Source of the DNA: Alphaproteobacteria bacterium
Lineage (GTDB): Bacteria > Pseudomonadota > Alphaproteobacteria > RF32 > CAG-239
Assembly (NCBI GenBank): GCA_020025875.1
Contig: JAHHRI010000002.1
Coordinates: forward strand, 9,378-73,377
Direction: 5' to 3'
DNA: 64,000 nucleotides
In this document: in pieces, positions 24,699 to 33,112 of the stretch
Layout of the letters: each line of letters starts with the position of its first letter
Position numbering within the stretch: the first letter of the stretch is position 1
Notes under the pieces: generated by a model
Told to the model about the DNA's origin: nothing
The model's input: the letters and a program-made list of their open reading frames with translations, nothing else
The model's database searches: none
Made by a program: the position numbers and the translations under genes

Positions 24699-27600
24699 TG
24701 TTTTCGGAATATTTTATTGTTCGCCCGCGGTTTGCCGGCGTTATCTCAATTATTATGGTGTTGCTCGGTCTGCTGGCCATTGCGGTGTTGCCGGTTTCCC
24801 AGTATCCGGAGATTACGCCGCCGCAAATTGTCGTCAGTACCGTTTATCCGGGGGCCGGTGCTCAGGTGGTGATTGACACGGTGGCGGTGCCGGTGGAAAA
24901 TCAGATCAACGGTGTTGAAGATATGCTGTATATGACATCTAGTTCTAATGATGACGGCAGTTACAAATTGACAATCACCTTTAACATCGGGACCGATCCC
25001 GATATGGCTCAGGTTAAAGTGCAAAACCGTCTGAACAGAGTGATGTCGCAGTTGCCGGAAATTGTGCAGCGGCAGGGGTTGGAAGTGAGCACGCAGATGT
25101 CTAATATCTTGGCGCTCTTGGCATTGCGCTCACCGAAAAATACATATGATGACCTCTACTTGAGCAACTACGCCTACGCCTATTTGAAAAATCCGCTGTC
25201 GCGCGTGGAGGGTATCGGCGATGTGCAAATTTTTGGACCTCAGTATAGTATGCGCATTTGGTTGAATGCGGAAAAACTATCTTCGCTTGGGCTGAATAGT
25301 TCGGATATTGTGCAGATTATCGAAAGCCAGAACGTGCAGGCTTCCATCGGCGGAATCGGTACGGCACCAAGCCCCGCCGGCACCAATCAGGTTTTGTCGC
25401 TGACGGCCAAAGGGTTGCTCAACACGGTCAAAGACTTTGAAAATATGGTGGTAACAACCTCGGAAAACGGCGGTCTGGTGCGTTTGAAAGATGTGGCCAG
25501 AGTGGAGCTCGGCGCAGATACCTACGCCATGAATGCCAAGTTTGACAATGCGCCGGCGGTGATTATGGCTTTGAGCCAAACCCCCGGCTCCAATTCGCTT
25601 AACATTATGGATGATGTTGCTCGGCAAATTGCCGATTTGCAAAATTCGTTTAAAGAAGATATGGAGCTAAAAATTGCTTACGATTCCACGCTTTATGTTC
25701 GTTCTTCAATCGGCAGCATTATCGAAACCTTGCTGATTACCTTTGCGCTGGTTGTGTTGGTAACTTATGTCTTTTTGCAAAAAGCCAAAACCACCTTGAT
25801 CCCGCTGATTACCATTCCGGTGTCGCTCATTGCCACTTTTGGCATTATCTATCTGCTGGGATTTGATATTAACATTCTGACGCTGTTTGCCATGATTTTG
25901 GCTATTGGGCTGGTGGTAGATGATGCCATTATCGTGGTTGAGCGAGTGCAGTATCTGATGGCTTTTGAAAAACTGGATTCTTATGCCGCCTCGGTAAAAG
26001 CCATGCGGCAGATCGGCAGTGCCGTGGTGGCTACCACCTTTGTGCTGTTGTCTATTTTTGTGCCGGTGGGACTGATGGCGGGCATCACCGGTAAGATTTA
26101 TCAGCAATTTGCGGTGACCATTGCCACGGCAATTATTTTTTCGGCATTCAATGCATTAACGCTCAGCCCGTCGCTATGCGCCATTTTCTTAAAAGGAGAG
26201 CAAGCAGGTGAGGCGCATGGTTTTTTCAAGCAGTTTGATTATATGATTGATAAGATGAAGGAACATTATCTTGCCGCCGTGAGGTTTTTTTCTGCCAAAT
26301 TGGCGGTTACGGCAGCGGTAACTGTCGGGCTTATTTTTCTTTTGGTGCTAGGCTTTCAATGGATGCCGACATCGTTTTTGCCGCAAGAAGATCAGGGAAT
26401 TATTTTTGCCGATTTTCAGCTTGCGGATACAGCCAGTATCAACCAAACCGGCAAAGCCTTGGAAGAAGCAGCGCAAAAAGCCCTCAAAATTGACGGCGTG
26501 AGCTACTTTATCAGCGTTGCCGGCTACAGCCTTTTGGGAGGCACCGGAGAAAACGTGGCATTGGGAGTGATTGGGTTGGAACCGTGGGATCAGCGAGATT
26601 CTCCCGAACTTTCCATAGATGCCCTTATGTCGTCTTTGGCCCAAGCGACGGAAACCATAAAAAACGTGAAGATCAACTATTTTGCTCCTCCTGCTATTCC
26701 CGGCATTGGCAACAGCGACGGTTTATCGCTTGAGCTTTTGGCGATTAATCAAAATATCAGTTCAAATGAGATGTTTGAAAAATTGCAGCACTTCCTCCGC
26801 AAACTGAATGCCGATCCGGCGCTGGCTTATGCTTTTAGTCTTTATACCGCCGATACACCGCATATTTATCTTGATATAGATCGCACGAAGCTGGAGGCCT
26901 ATCAGATACAGGTGGCAGATCTGTTTGCGGTGTTGCAAAACAACCTTGGCTCACGTTATGTTAATAATATTACTCTGACCGGACAGGTTAACAAAGTGAT
27001 TATTCAGGCAGATTATGCCTACCGTGGCAAAGTGGCAGACGTCCCAAATATGTATGTGCGTTCAAGCAGCGGACAAATGATTAAAATCGGCAGTTTTGCC
27101 GATGTCAGAACCGTTATGCAGCCAAAAATCATAAACCGCTACAATCAGTATACGGATGCTTCAATCACGGCTTCTGCCGCCAAAGGAGTCAGCACCGGTA
27201 CGGCAATTGAGGCCGTGGAAAAAACGGCAAAGGAAATTCTGGCGCCGAGAGATTACAAAATAGCATGGACGGGACTGAGCCTGCAAGAGGTGGAAACCGC
27301 CGGCTTGGTCGTTTTTCTGATTATGCTGGCCATGTTGTTTTGCTATTTGTTTTTGGTGGCATTGTACGAAAGCTGGATGTTGGCGTTTTCGGTTATGTTC
27401 TCTACCCTTTTTGCCATTTTGGGGGCGTTGATCGGCTTGCATATCATGAAACAGCCGTTGAGCATTTATGCCCAGTTGGGATTGGTGATGCTGATCGGGC
27501 TGGCGGCTAAAAATGCCATTTTGATTGTTGAATTTACCAAAGCTTACCGCGAAAGCGGCGAAAGTATTCTTGACGCTGCATTGAAAGGAGCATCGGAAAG

Positions 27601-27853
27601 GTTTCGCGCCGTGTTGATGACGGCATTGACTTTTATTTTGGGTGTGTTTCCGATGATTGTGGCAAAAGGGGCCGGTGCTTCAAGCCAGCTGGCCATCGGT
27701 ACGTCGGTGTTTTTCGGCATGATTGCCGCAACCGTGGTCGGCATTATTTTTATTCCCGCTTATTTTGCTCTGTTTGAAACAATTAAGGAACGAATCAGCG
27801 CTTCCAAGGAGGGGCAAAAGAAGAAAAACGGCAGGAAAGGAGAAACGAGATGA
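24698..27853 (+). CDS. RND multidrug efflux pump, HAE-1 family (AcrB/MexB type)
   Basis: 1051 residues, full length. The start [27 protein letters not shown] is typical of HAE-1 pumps. The proton relay is present: [14 protein letters not shown] in TM4 (Asp408, Asp409) and [13 protein letters not shown] in TM10 (Lys). Two large periplasmic loops form the porter and docking domains. It exports drugs, bile salts or other amphiphiles using the proton gradient. In a host-associated cell bile resistance is plausible but not shown by sequence. Confidence 0.97.
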   Translation: MFSEYFIVRPRFAGVISIIMVLLGLLAIAVLPVSQYPEITPPQIVVSTVYPGAGAQVVIDTVAVPVENQINGVEDMLYMTSSSNDDGSYKLTITFNIGTDPDMAQVKVQNRLNRVMSQLPEIVQRQGLEVSTQMSNILALLALRSPKNTYDDLYLSNYAYAYLKNPLSRVEGIGDVQIFGPQYSMRIWLNAEKLSSLGLNSSDIVQIIESQNVQASIGGIGTAPSPAGTNQVLSLTAKGLLNTVKDFENMVVTTSENGGLVRLKDVARVELGADTYAMNAKFDNAPAVIMALSQTPGSNSLNIMDDVARQIADLQNSFKEDMELKIAYDSTLYVRSSIGSIIETLLITFALVVLVTYVFLQKAKTTLIPLITIPVSLIATFGIIYLLGFDINILTLFAMILAIGLVVDDAIIVVERVQYLMAFEKLDSYAASVKAMRQIGSAVVATTFVLLSIFVPVGLMAGITGKIYQQFAVTIATAIIFSAFNALTLSPSLCAIFLKGEQAGEAHGFFKQFDYMIDKMKEHYLAAVRFFSAKLAVTAAVTVGLIFLLVLGFQWMPTSFLPQEDQGIIFADFQLADTASINQTGKALEEAAQKALKIDGVSYFISVAGYSLLGGTGENVALGVIGLEPWDQRDSPELSIDALMSSLAQATETIKNVKINYFAPPAIPGIGNSDGLSLELLAINQNISSNEMFEKLQHFLRKLNADPALAYAFSLYTADTPHIYLDIDRTKLEAYQIQVADLFAVLQNNLGSRYVNNITLTGQVNKVIIQADYAYRGKVADVPNMYVRSSSGQMIKIGSFADVRTVMQPKIINRYNQYTDASITASAAKGVSTGTAIEAVEKTAKEILAPRDYKIAWTGLSLQEVETAGLVVFLIMLAMLFCYLFLVALYESWMLAFSVMFSTLFAILGALIGLHIMKQPLSIYAQLGLVMLIGLAAKNAILIVEFTKAYRESGESILDAALKGASERFRAVLMTALTFILGVFPMIVAKGAGASSQLAIGTSVFFGMIAATVVGIIFIPAYFALFETIKERISASKEGQKKKNGRKGETR

Positions 27854-29247
27854 ACGGCAAAAGTTGGGCGTTGGTTTCTTTGTTGGCACTGGTCTCCTGT
27901 ACGGTCGGTCCCGATTATGTGCGGCCGAAATTTTTTGACAATGAGCAGCAGTCCACTACCTTAAATAACGGTCAAGGAGATGATTTTCCGGTTTCCGTAT
28001 GTTGGTATCGTCAGTTTGAGGATACCACTTTAAACAACTTGGTTGAACGAGCTCTTGCCGGCAGTCCGAATGTGCAGGTTGCCATACAGAAACTGAAACA
28101 GGCACGCTATGCCTTGATGATCAACAGGGCAGAATTTATGCCCCGACTGAATGCCGAAGGTGGTTATGAATATCATTATCTTGCTATCGGCAAAAATGCG
28201 CCAAGCATGACGGAAGATTATTATAAAGCGGGGCTTGATGCTTCGTGGGAAATTGATATTTGGGGCGGCGGACGTCGCCTGAACGAAGAATCGCGCGCGT
28301 TGATGCAGGCGGCTGCTCATCATTTGGTCAATGTCATGCTTTCGATAACGGGAGAAACGGCAAGTGACTATATTGCGTTGAAAACCGTGCAGGAGCAACA
28401 GCGCATTACCAAAGAAAACCTGCGTTTGCAGCAAGATATTTATCAAACCGTGAAAGAAAAATATGACAACGGGTTGGTCGATGCTTCGGCATTAAACCAA
28501 GCCGAGTTTGCGGTGCAAACAACCAAGGCTCTGTTGCCGGCATTGGAGCAGCAGGAAGAAAGCTACAAGAATGCGCTGGCGGTGTTGCTCGGCGTATTGC
28601 CAGGCAGCTTGAAAGAGTTGGAGCGGAACCAAAACAATCTTGTGAGGAGGAGGCTTTTTTTCCCTGTTGACAAGCTGTATCATTTTCCGCTTGCGGCCAT
28701 TCGCAACCGTCCTGATGTGCAGATGGCAGAGAATATGTTGATTGCCAAAAACGCGGCCATCGGTCAGGCGGTGTCGGAGCTGTTTCCCAACGTGAGCATT
28801 GGCGGCGTTCTCGGGTGGCAGCCACGGCATTTTTCCGATTTTGCGTCTTCTTCTGCCGCCACATACGGCTTTATGCCGAAAGTTTCTTTGCCGTTGTTTC
28901 ATTTCGGTCAGTTGATCAATCAGGTTAAACTTAACCGAGAAGTGAAAGAGGAATATGTTTATCTGTATAAAAACACGCTGCTCAATGCGGTGCAAGAGGT
29001 CAAAAACGCCACTGTTGCCGTGCGCAAAGAATATGAACGCAATCGGGCTTTGGCGCAGTCCGTGCGCAATATGCGGCAGGTGCTTTCTTCCATGCGTGAC
29101 AAATATAAGGAAGGGTTGATAGAGTTTAGCGATCTGTTGATGACCGAGCAAAATCTGCTGACGGCACAAAACAATTTGGCAGCTTCAAACGGTGCCGTTT
29201 ATCGTAACATCATCAGTTTTTACAAAGCCGTCGGCGGTGGTTATTAA
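27850..29247 (+). CDS. Outer-membrane efflux channel, NodT/OprM lipoprotein
   Basis: 465 residues with lipobox LVSC in [26 protein letters not shown], the standard N-terminus of OprM-type channels. Two OEP repeats follow, including [14 protein letters not shown] and, in the second, [19 protein letters not shown]. The start overlaps the pump gene by 4 bases, completing a tripartite efflux operon. No regulator gene (TetR or MarR) is adjacent, which is unusual for such operons. Confidence 0.95.
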   Translation: MNGKSWALVSLLALVSCTVGPDYVRPKFFDNEQQSTTLNNGQGDDFPVSVCWYRQFEDTTLNNLVERALAGSPNVQVAIQKLKQARYALMINRAEFMPRLNAEGGYEYHYLAIGKNAPSMTEDYYKAGLDASWEIDIWGGGRRLNEESRALMQAAAHHLVNVMLSITGETASDYIALKTVQEQQRITKENLRLQQDIYQTVKEKYDNGLVDASALNQAEFAVQTTKALLPALEQQEESYKNALAVLLGVLPGSLKELERNQNNLVRRRLFFPVDKLYHFPLAAIRNRPDVQMAENMLIAKNAAIGQAVSELFPNVSIGGVLGWQPRHFSDFASSSAATYGFMPKVSLPLFHFGQLINQVKLNREVKEEYVYLYKNTLLNAVQEVKNATVAVRKEYERNRALAQSVRNMRQVLSSMRDKYKEGLIEFSDLLMTEQNLLTAQNNLAASNGAVYRNIISFYKAVGGGY

Positions 29248-29251
29248 GGCT

Positions 29252-29683
29252 TTAGCGTGGGCGTCCGTGCAGTCGGATATTGGTAATTTCCGGTATTTCG
29301 TAGGTGCGGGTGTTGTAGCCTTTGTTTTTCATGCAGCTTCTGTAGCTACTCGGGCTGACGTCGGCATCGTCTCGCAGATAGTTGACGATCAGCGGTTGAG
29401 CTCCGGGGTAGGGAATGTATGTTGCCCAAATACCTTTGTCCGCATCCCAATCGGCACGGATGGCCAGCTTTTGCTCTTCGGTATAGAACATGGAGTGCCA
29501 CAGGGTTTTCATCCGTGGCAGCATACTGAAAGATTCTGCCTCACGCATACAGGCATTGTGATCACGGGCAAATTTTTCGATCCCCGTATTGTGGCGTTCC
29601 CAGTGGTAGACAATTTGTCCGTCGCCGGAAACACAGGCGGAAAGCAAGATGGTGATGGCAAAGAAAAGCAAATTTTTTTTCAT
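29252..29683 (-). CDS. Small lipoprotein of unknown function
   Basis: 143 residues with lipobox LLSAC in a short signal peptide. The mature region is hydrophilic with two further cysteines (HNACMREAES and YRSCMKNKGYN), so a disulfide in the periplasm is possible. The end, SYRSCMKNKGYNTRTYEIPEI, resembles many small alphaproteobacterial lipoproteins with a C-x-x-x-KGY motif. It converges with the efflux operon, 4 bases apart, and precedes no other gene on its strand. Confidence 0.75.
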   Translation of the reverse strand: MKKNLLFFAITILLSACVSGDGQIVYHWERHNTGIEKFARDHNACMREAESFSMLPRMKTLWHSMFYTEEQKLAIRADWDADKGIWATYIPYPGAQPLIVNYLRDDADVSPSSYRSCMKNKGYNTRTYEIPEITNIRLHGRPR

Positions 29684-29685
29684 GT

Positions 29686-30351
29686 TTAAAAATCCAGATT
29701 GGCGTAATGTTTGGCAGGGAGAATCCCCTTGATGTTGTCTTTTAAAATATCTTTGAAAGCGGGGCGTGACTTAATTTTTGAATACCACAGCTTGGCATTT
29801 TTGTAACCTTCCCACGGCACGTCGCCCAGATAGTCGATAACCGAAAGGTGTGCGGCTGCGGTAATATCTGCCAGCGAAAAATTGCTGCCTGCCAGATAAT
29901 TGCGAGATTCGCAAAGCCAATCGATATATTCCATGTGAAAATTGAGATTGTTCAGCGCGGTTTTGAGAACTTTTGAATCGGGAGCAAGTCCTTTACCAAA
30001 GCGTTTGAACACTTTTTCGTTGATCATGCTGCGCCCAACTTCTCGCTCAAACTTCAGGTCAAACCATTCGCTGAGGCGTCTGATCTCGGCTTTTTGTCGG
30101 GCGTCGCCGCCAATGAGGCGCACATCGGGGTTTACTTCTTCCAAAAATTCGCTGATAGCGTAGTTGCCGGCAATGACGTTGCCGTCAAAAATAAAAATCG
30201 GCAGTTCTCCGGCGACGTTGAGTTTGTATATTTCCGGCGACAAATGCCATGGTTCTTCTTCTCTTAAGACGAACAAAATGCGTTTTTCTGCCATCAGCAG
30301 GCGGATTTTGCGAGATATGGCAGATACCGGATGATGTATCAGCAGAACCAT
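29686..30351 (-). CDS. Glutathione S-transferase family protein (SspA-like)
   Basis: 221 residues with an N-terminal thioredoxin-like half (LIHHPVSAISRKIRLLMAEK, then VAGELPIFIFDGNVIAGNYAISEFLEE with the cis-Pro and the ENYAIxEYL-like helix) and a helical C-terminal half (NYLAGSNFSLADITAAAHLSVIDYLG). The second half has the conserved N-capping SLADI motif. It lacks an obvious catalytic Cys or Tyr near residue 10 (Ser9-Ala-Ile-Ser). Activity may be GST-like or regulatory as in SspA. Two bases separate it from the lipoprotein. Confidence 0.85.
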   Translation of the reverse strand: MVLLIHHPVSAISRKIRLLMAEKRILFVLREEEPWHLSPEIYKLNVAGELPIFIFDGNVIAGNYAISEFLEEVNPDVRLIGGDARQKAEIRRLSEWFDLKFEREVGRSMINEKVFKRFGKGLAPDSKVLKTALNNLNFHMEYIDWLCESRNYLAGSNFSLADITAAAHLSVIDYLGDVPWEGYKNAKLWYSKIKSRPAFKDILKDNIKGILPAKHYANLDF

Positions 30352-30429
30352 ATGTTTTATTACTCCCCATTTTTGAAATTGTATCGGTTTTGGCTATAAT
30401 TTAGCAATTTGTTTGATCAAGGTCAAGTG

Positions 30430-31350
30430 CTACCTGCGGGCAAACGGTGATCTGTCCGCAAACGGCGCAAAATCGTCTTGTTTGTTTGGGACGTCTTCCG
30501 CGGAAGATTTTTTTTCTGAAAGAAAAGAAGGCGGAACGGTGCCGGCATATTCTTCGATCACCGCATTGACAAGATCGTCCATGTCTTTTTGTATTTTTTC
30601 TTTAATTTCCGGTTTTTCCAGCAATTTGCTCAGCGTGTGCGACAAATATTCACGGTGGACGGAAGCTTTGGAAATGCCGATAAAAACCGGAATGTTCCAC
30701 AGGCTTTGTTTGGAGAATGCGACTTGGTGACGAATTCCCAATTTAGCGGTTTCGATAGTGCCGAAATAGATGCCGGTAAGAACATAGTCGATCTCGCCGC
30801 GAATGAGTTTGCCGTACAGTTCATGGGAATTGTCTACATATTCAACAGCAAAATCTTTCAGCTTGTCGTTGACATAATCACTGAACATTTCTTTGGAATG
30901 AATGGCGCCTTTGAGCGATTTGAGATCTTGAACCGAACGTATGGTGCTGATTTTGGAAGGCAACATCACCAGATGGATCGGGTTGTCTATGGCTGCCGGA
31001 TATATAAATTTGAGATCGGCGTAAAGACTGGTTTCCGAGTACATACCAAGTACCACGTCGGCTTCGCCCTTGCTCACTTCGCGGATGGTGTCTTCATAAT
31101 TCATGCTGATCGGCAGATAGTCGAGCACATATTGTCCGTGGTCGGCAAAATATTCGATAAACGGTTTGAAAACGCCGGAATAGATGTTGTTTTGGTATTG
31201 ACCAAATGGATAGTAGTCGAAAAAGCCAGTTACCTGCAATTTTTCTTGGGTGCGGCTTTTGATCTGTTCAAACTCCACCTGCGCAACAGCTGCGGAAGCA
31301 AAAGCAAAGAGAAAAACCACAAATGTCAGCCATTTTTTCATTTTCTGCAT
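30430..31350 (-). CDS. Extracellular solute-binding protein, family 3-like, without transporter
   Basis: 306 residues from ATG at 31350 (AAGGAT just upstream; the ATG at 31341 is an alternative). The signal peptide is MKKWLTFVVFLFAFASAAVAQ. The mature part resembles type II periplasmic binding proteins: VTGFFDYYPFGQ, GEADVVLGMYSE, SVQDLKSLKGAI, GEIDYVLTGIYFG. The last 35 residues form a low-complexity tail (SEKKSSAEDVPNKQDDFAPF). No permease or ATPase is nearby, and it follows ispA by 7 bases. It may serve a distant transporter or act as a sensor; ligand unknown. Confidence 0.8.
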   Translation of the reverse strand: MQKMKKWLTFVVFLFAFASAAVAQVEFEQIKSRTQEKLQVTGFFDYYPFGQYQNNIYSGVFKPFIEYFADHGQYVLDYLPISMNYEDTIREVSKGEADVVLGMYSETSLYADLKFIYPAAIDNPIHLVMLPSKISTIRSVQDLKSLKGAIHSKEMFSDYVNDKLKDFAVEYVDNSHELYGKLIRGEIDYVLTGIYFGTIETAKLGIRHQVAFSKQSLWNIPVFIGISKASVHREYLSHTLSKLLEKPEIKEKIQKDMDDLVNAVIEEYAGTVPPSFLSEKKSSAEDVPNKQDDFAPFADRSPFARR

Positions 31351-31357
31351 TATCCTT

Positions 31358-32269
31358 TCAGTATTGGCGTTCGACGATATAAGAGGCAAGCTGTTTTAGG
31401 TTTTGCGCACGATCGCCGAAAACGGAAAGATCTTCTTGTGCGGCGGCAGTCAATTCGACGGCAATCCGTCGGGCGTTTTCCAAGCCGTAGAGACTGACAA
31501 AAGTGAGTTTGTTTTGGGTTGCGTCCTTGCGGAGTGTTTTGCCCATGGTTCGTTCGTCTCCGATAACGTCTAAAATGTCGTCCGCAATCTGGAAAGCAAT
31601 GCCGATTCGCCGCGAATAGGTAATCAGCGCTTTCAGCTGGTTGTCATCGGCACCGCCCAAAACGGCGCCGGCCTCAACCGCATAACGCAGCAGGCGTCCG
31701 GTTTTCATTTCTTCAATGTGGCGAATTAAGTCTTCTTTGTCGTCGTCTTTAACGCTATATGCCGCTCCGATCAAATCAAGCATCTGACCGGCAACCATGC
31801 CGTTGAAAGCACCGGCGGCGTTGGCCAGCATTGCAATCAGGCGGCAGCGAATGTCAGGATCGGGGGCTGCCGACGGTTGACTTAAAATTTCGAAAGCATA
31901 AGTGAGCAGACCGTCGCCGGCGATAATTGCCGTTGCTTCGTCAAACTGTTTATGGCAAGTCGGAAACCCGCGGCGCAGATTATCATCGTCCATGGCCGGC
32001 AGATCGTCATGGATCAGCGAATAGGTGTGCAACATTTCCAAAGCCATGGCAACGTTAAGAGATTGCTCAAAACGCACACCGAAGAGCCCCGCCGTTTCAT
32101 AAGTGAGAAACGGGCGCAGGCGTTTTCCGCCGCGAGTGAGCGAATAGTGCATTGCTTCGCTGACACGTTTTTCGTCCCCTTGAGGAAAGGGAAAAAAACG
32201 GTCAATCTCCTGATTGAAGCGGGTTGCATATTGTCCTAAAATGCTTTTAATGTTGTTTTCAGTCATCAT
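31358..32269 (-). CDS. ispA: Polyprenyl (farnesyl) diphosphate synthase
   Basis: 303 residues. First aspartate-rich motif DDLPAMDDD (residues 88-96) with the short-chain bacterial FPP-synthase insertion, and second motif FQIADDILD. GGKRLRPFL binds isopentenyl diphosphate. It makes farnesyl diphosphate from IPP and DMAPP/GPP in the cytoplasm. It overlaps xseB by 11 bases; the common alphaproteobacterial partner dxs does not follow, a solute-binding protein does. Confidence 0.95.
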   Translation of the reverse strand: MMTENNIKSILGQYATRFNQEIDRFFPFPQGDEKRVSEAMHYSLTRGGKRLRPFLTYETAGLFGVRFEQSLNVAMALEMLHTYSLIHDDLPAMDDDNLRRGFPTCHKQFDEATAIIAGDGLLTYAFEILSQPSAAPDPDIRCRLIAMLANAAGAFNGMVAGQMLDLIGAAYSVKDDDKEDLIRHIEEMKTGRLLRYAVEAGAVLGGADDNQLKALITYSRRIGIAFQIADDILDVIGDERTMGKTLRKDATQNKLTFVSLYGLENARRIAVELTAAAQEDLSVFGDRAQNLKQLASYIVERQY

Positions 32270-32504
32270 TTTTATCCAAAGGCGTTAACGAAAGTGCCCC
32301 GTCGGGGGAAACGATGATTTTTTCGATTTTTAATTTTGCTTCCTGAAGTTTTTTTTCGCAAAAGTTTTTCAAATAAACGGCCTGTTCGTATGCCTTGACG
32401 GCATCGTCCAGTTTGATTCTTCCCGCTTCCAGTTCGCGAACAATTGCTTCCAGACGGGAAAGTGCGTCTTCAAAGCTCAATTCGCCGTTGTCTTCTGCTG
32501 TCAT
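32259..32504 (-). CDS. xseB: Exodeoxyribonuclease VII small subunit
   Basis: 81 residues from the ATG after AAGGAGC; a longer frame has an unrelated hydrophobic N-terminus and is rejected. Motif FEDALSRLEAIVRELEAGRIKLDDAVKAYEQAV is the XseB signature, a helical hairpin. XseB binds XseA (at 57-58 kb here) to form the nuclease that degrades single-stranded DNA from both ends. It overlaps ispA, the usual xseB-ispA pairing. Confidence 0.95.
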   Translation of the reverse strand: MTAEDNGELSFEDALSRLEAIVRELEAGRIKLDDAVKAYEQAVYLKNFCEKKLQEAKLKIEKIIVSPDGALSLTPLDKNDD

Positions 32505-32584
32505 TGATATGCTCCTTGTATTAATTATAAATAATATTATTAGTTTAATTTTCAAAATTCAATACTAAATACATTGCATAACCG

Positions 32585-32607
32585 ATATCTTTGTTATTGA
32601 GAGATAT
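32585..32607. promoter_or_regulatory. Candidate ArsR operator
   Basis: ATATCT and AGATAT form an inverted repeat with an 11-base spacer, ending 17 bases before the ArsR-type gene start. A second perfect palindrome, AATAATATTATT, lies at 32530-32541. ArsR repressors commonly bind such sites over their own promoter. Confidence 0.4.
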
Positions 32608-32623
32608 GAAGGAGGATAAAATA

Positions 32624-32902
32624 ATGGATAATCCGAGCGTGTGTCAAGGGGCGAAATTGCTGAAAGCTTTGGGCAACAAAAAACGACTGGAAGTGATGTA
32701 CATTCTCCGAGACGGTGAACAAAAAGTCGGGGACTTGGAAAAAATGATCGGTCTCAGTCAGTCGGCACTATCACAGCATTTGGCGGTTCTCAGGTCGTCG
32801 GGTATCGTCGGCACAAGACGGCAGGCTCAGGCTGTCTATTATTCGGTGAAAAACAAGAATGCCCTACGGCTGCTAAAGATGTTAGATGAGATATACCGAT
32901 AA
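32624..32902 (+). CDS. ArsR-family winged-helix transcription regulator
   Basis: 92 residues from the ATG with a strong GAAGGAGG upstream. The winged helix reads LLKALGNKKRLEVMYILRDGE, KVGDLEKMIGLSQSALSQHLAVLRSSGIV (recognition helix) and RRQAQAVYYSV. It resembles the BigR/YgaV/SqrR branch, but only one cysteine (Cys6, near the N-terminus) is present; the second redox cysteine at the C-terminus is missing (it ends EIYR). Thus neither the ELCVC arsenic site nor a full dithiol sulfide sensor is visible. The target gene may be itself or the divergent xseB-ispA unit. Confidence 0.88.
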   Translation: MDNPSVCQGAKLLKALGNKKRLEVMYILRDGEQKVGDLEKMIGLSQSALSQHLAVLRSSGIVGTRRQAQAVYYSVKNKNALRLLKMLDEIYR

Positions 32903-32977
32903 AGTTTCCATTATGGAGCATTACCATATCGCAAACAAAAAACGATTGTTATGCAGGCGGTTTGGCGGTTGCGATAA

Positions 32978-33052
32978 AGAATAATCTTTTACCAAAGCAA
33001 GATTTGAGCAGAAGAAATCGAGAATAATCTTTTGCCAAAGCAAGATTTGAGC
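32978..33052 (+). repeat. Two 32-bp direct repeats
   Basis: The unit AGAATAATCTTTT(A/G)CC continuing through AAGCAAGATTTGAGC occurs at 32978-33009 and 33021-33052 with one mismatch and an 11-base spacer, period 43. It lies in the 210-base gap between the ArsR gene and the coupling-protein operon. It may be a dispersed repeat of the genome or a binding site array. Confidence 0.8.
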
Positions 33053-33070
33053 GAAGGTGCTTCCCATAAA

Positions 33071-33107
33071 AATTTTCCCCCTTTGATTTGCTCAAAGGGG
33101 GAAAATT
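33071..33107 (-). terminator. Terminator of the coupling-protein operon
   Basis: A perfect 16-bp inverted repeat (AATTTTCCCCCTTTGA with its complement) around a five-base loop begins 6 bases after the coupling-protein stop. On the minus strand it is followed by a short T-run. Confidence 0.85.
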
Positions 33108-33112
33108 AGGGG

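Noticed and set aside
23550..29247. Heavy-metal (CusCBA-type) efflux
   Set aside because: The pump has the two-Asp TM4 motif and N-terminus of HAE-1 drug pumps, and no Met/His-rich metal sites were seen in the adaptor.
32978..33052. Possible CRISPR array
   Set aside because: Only two repeat units with an 11-base spacer and no cas genes in the window.
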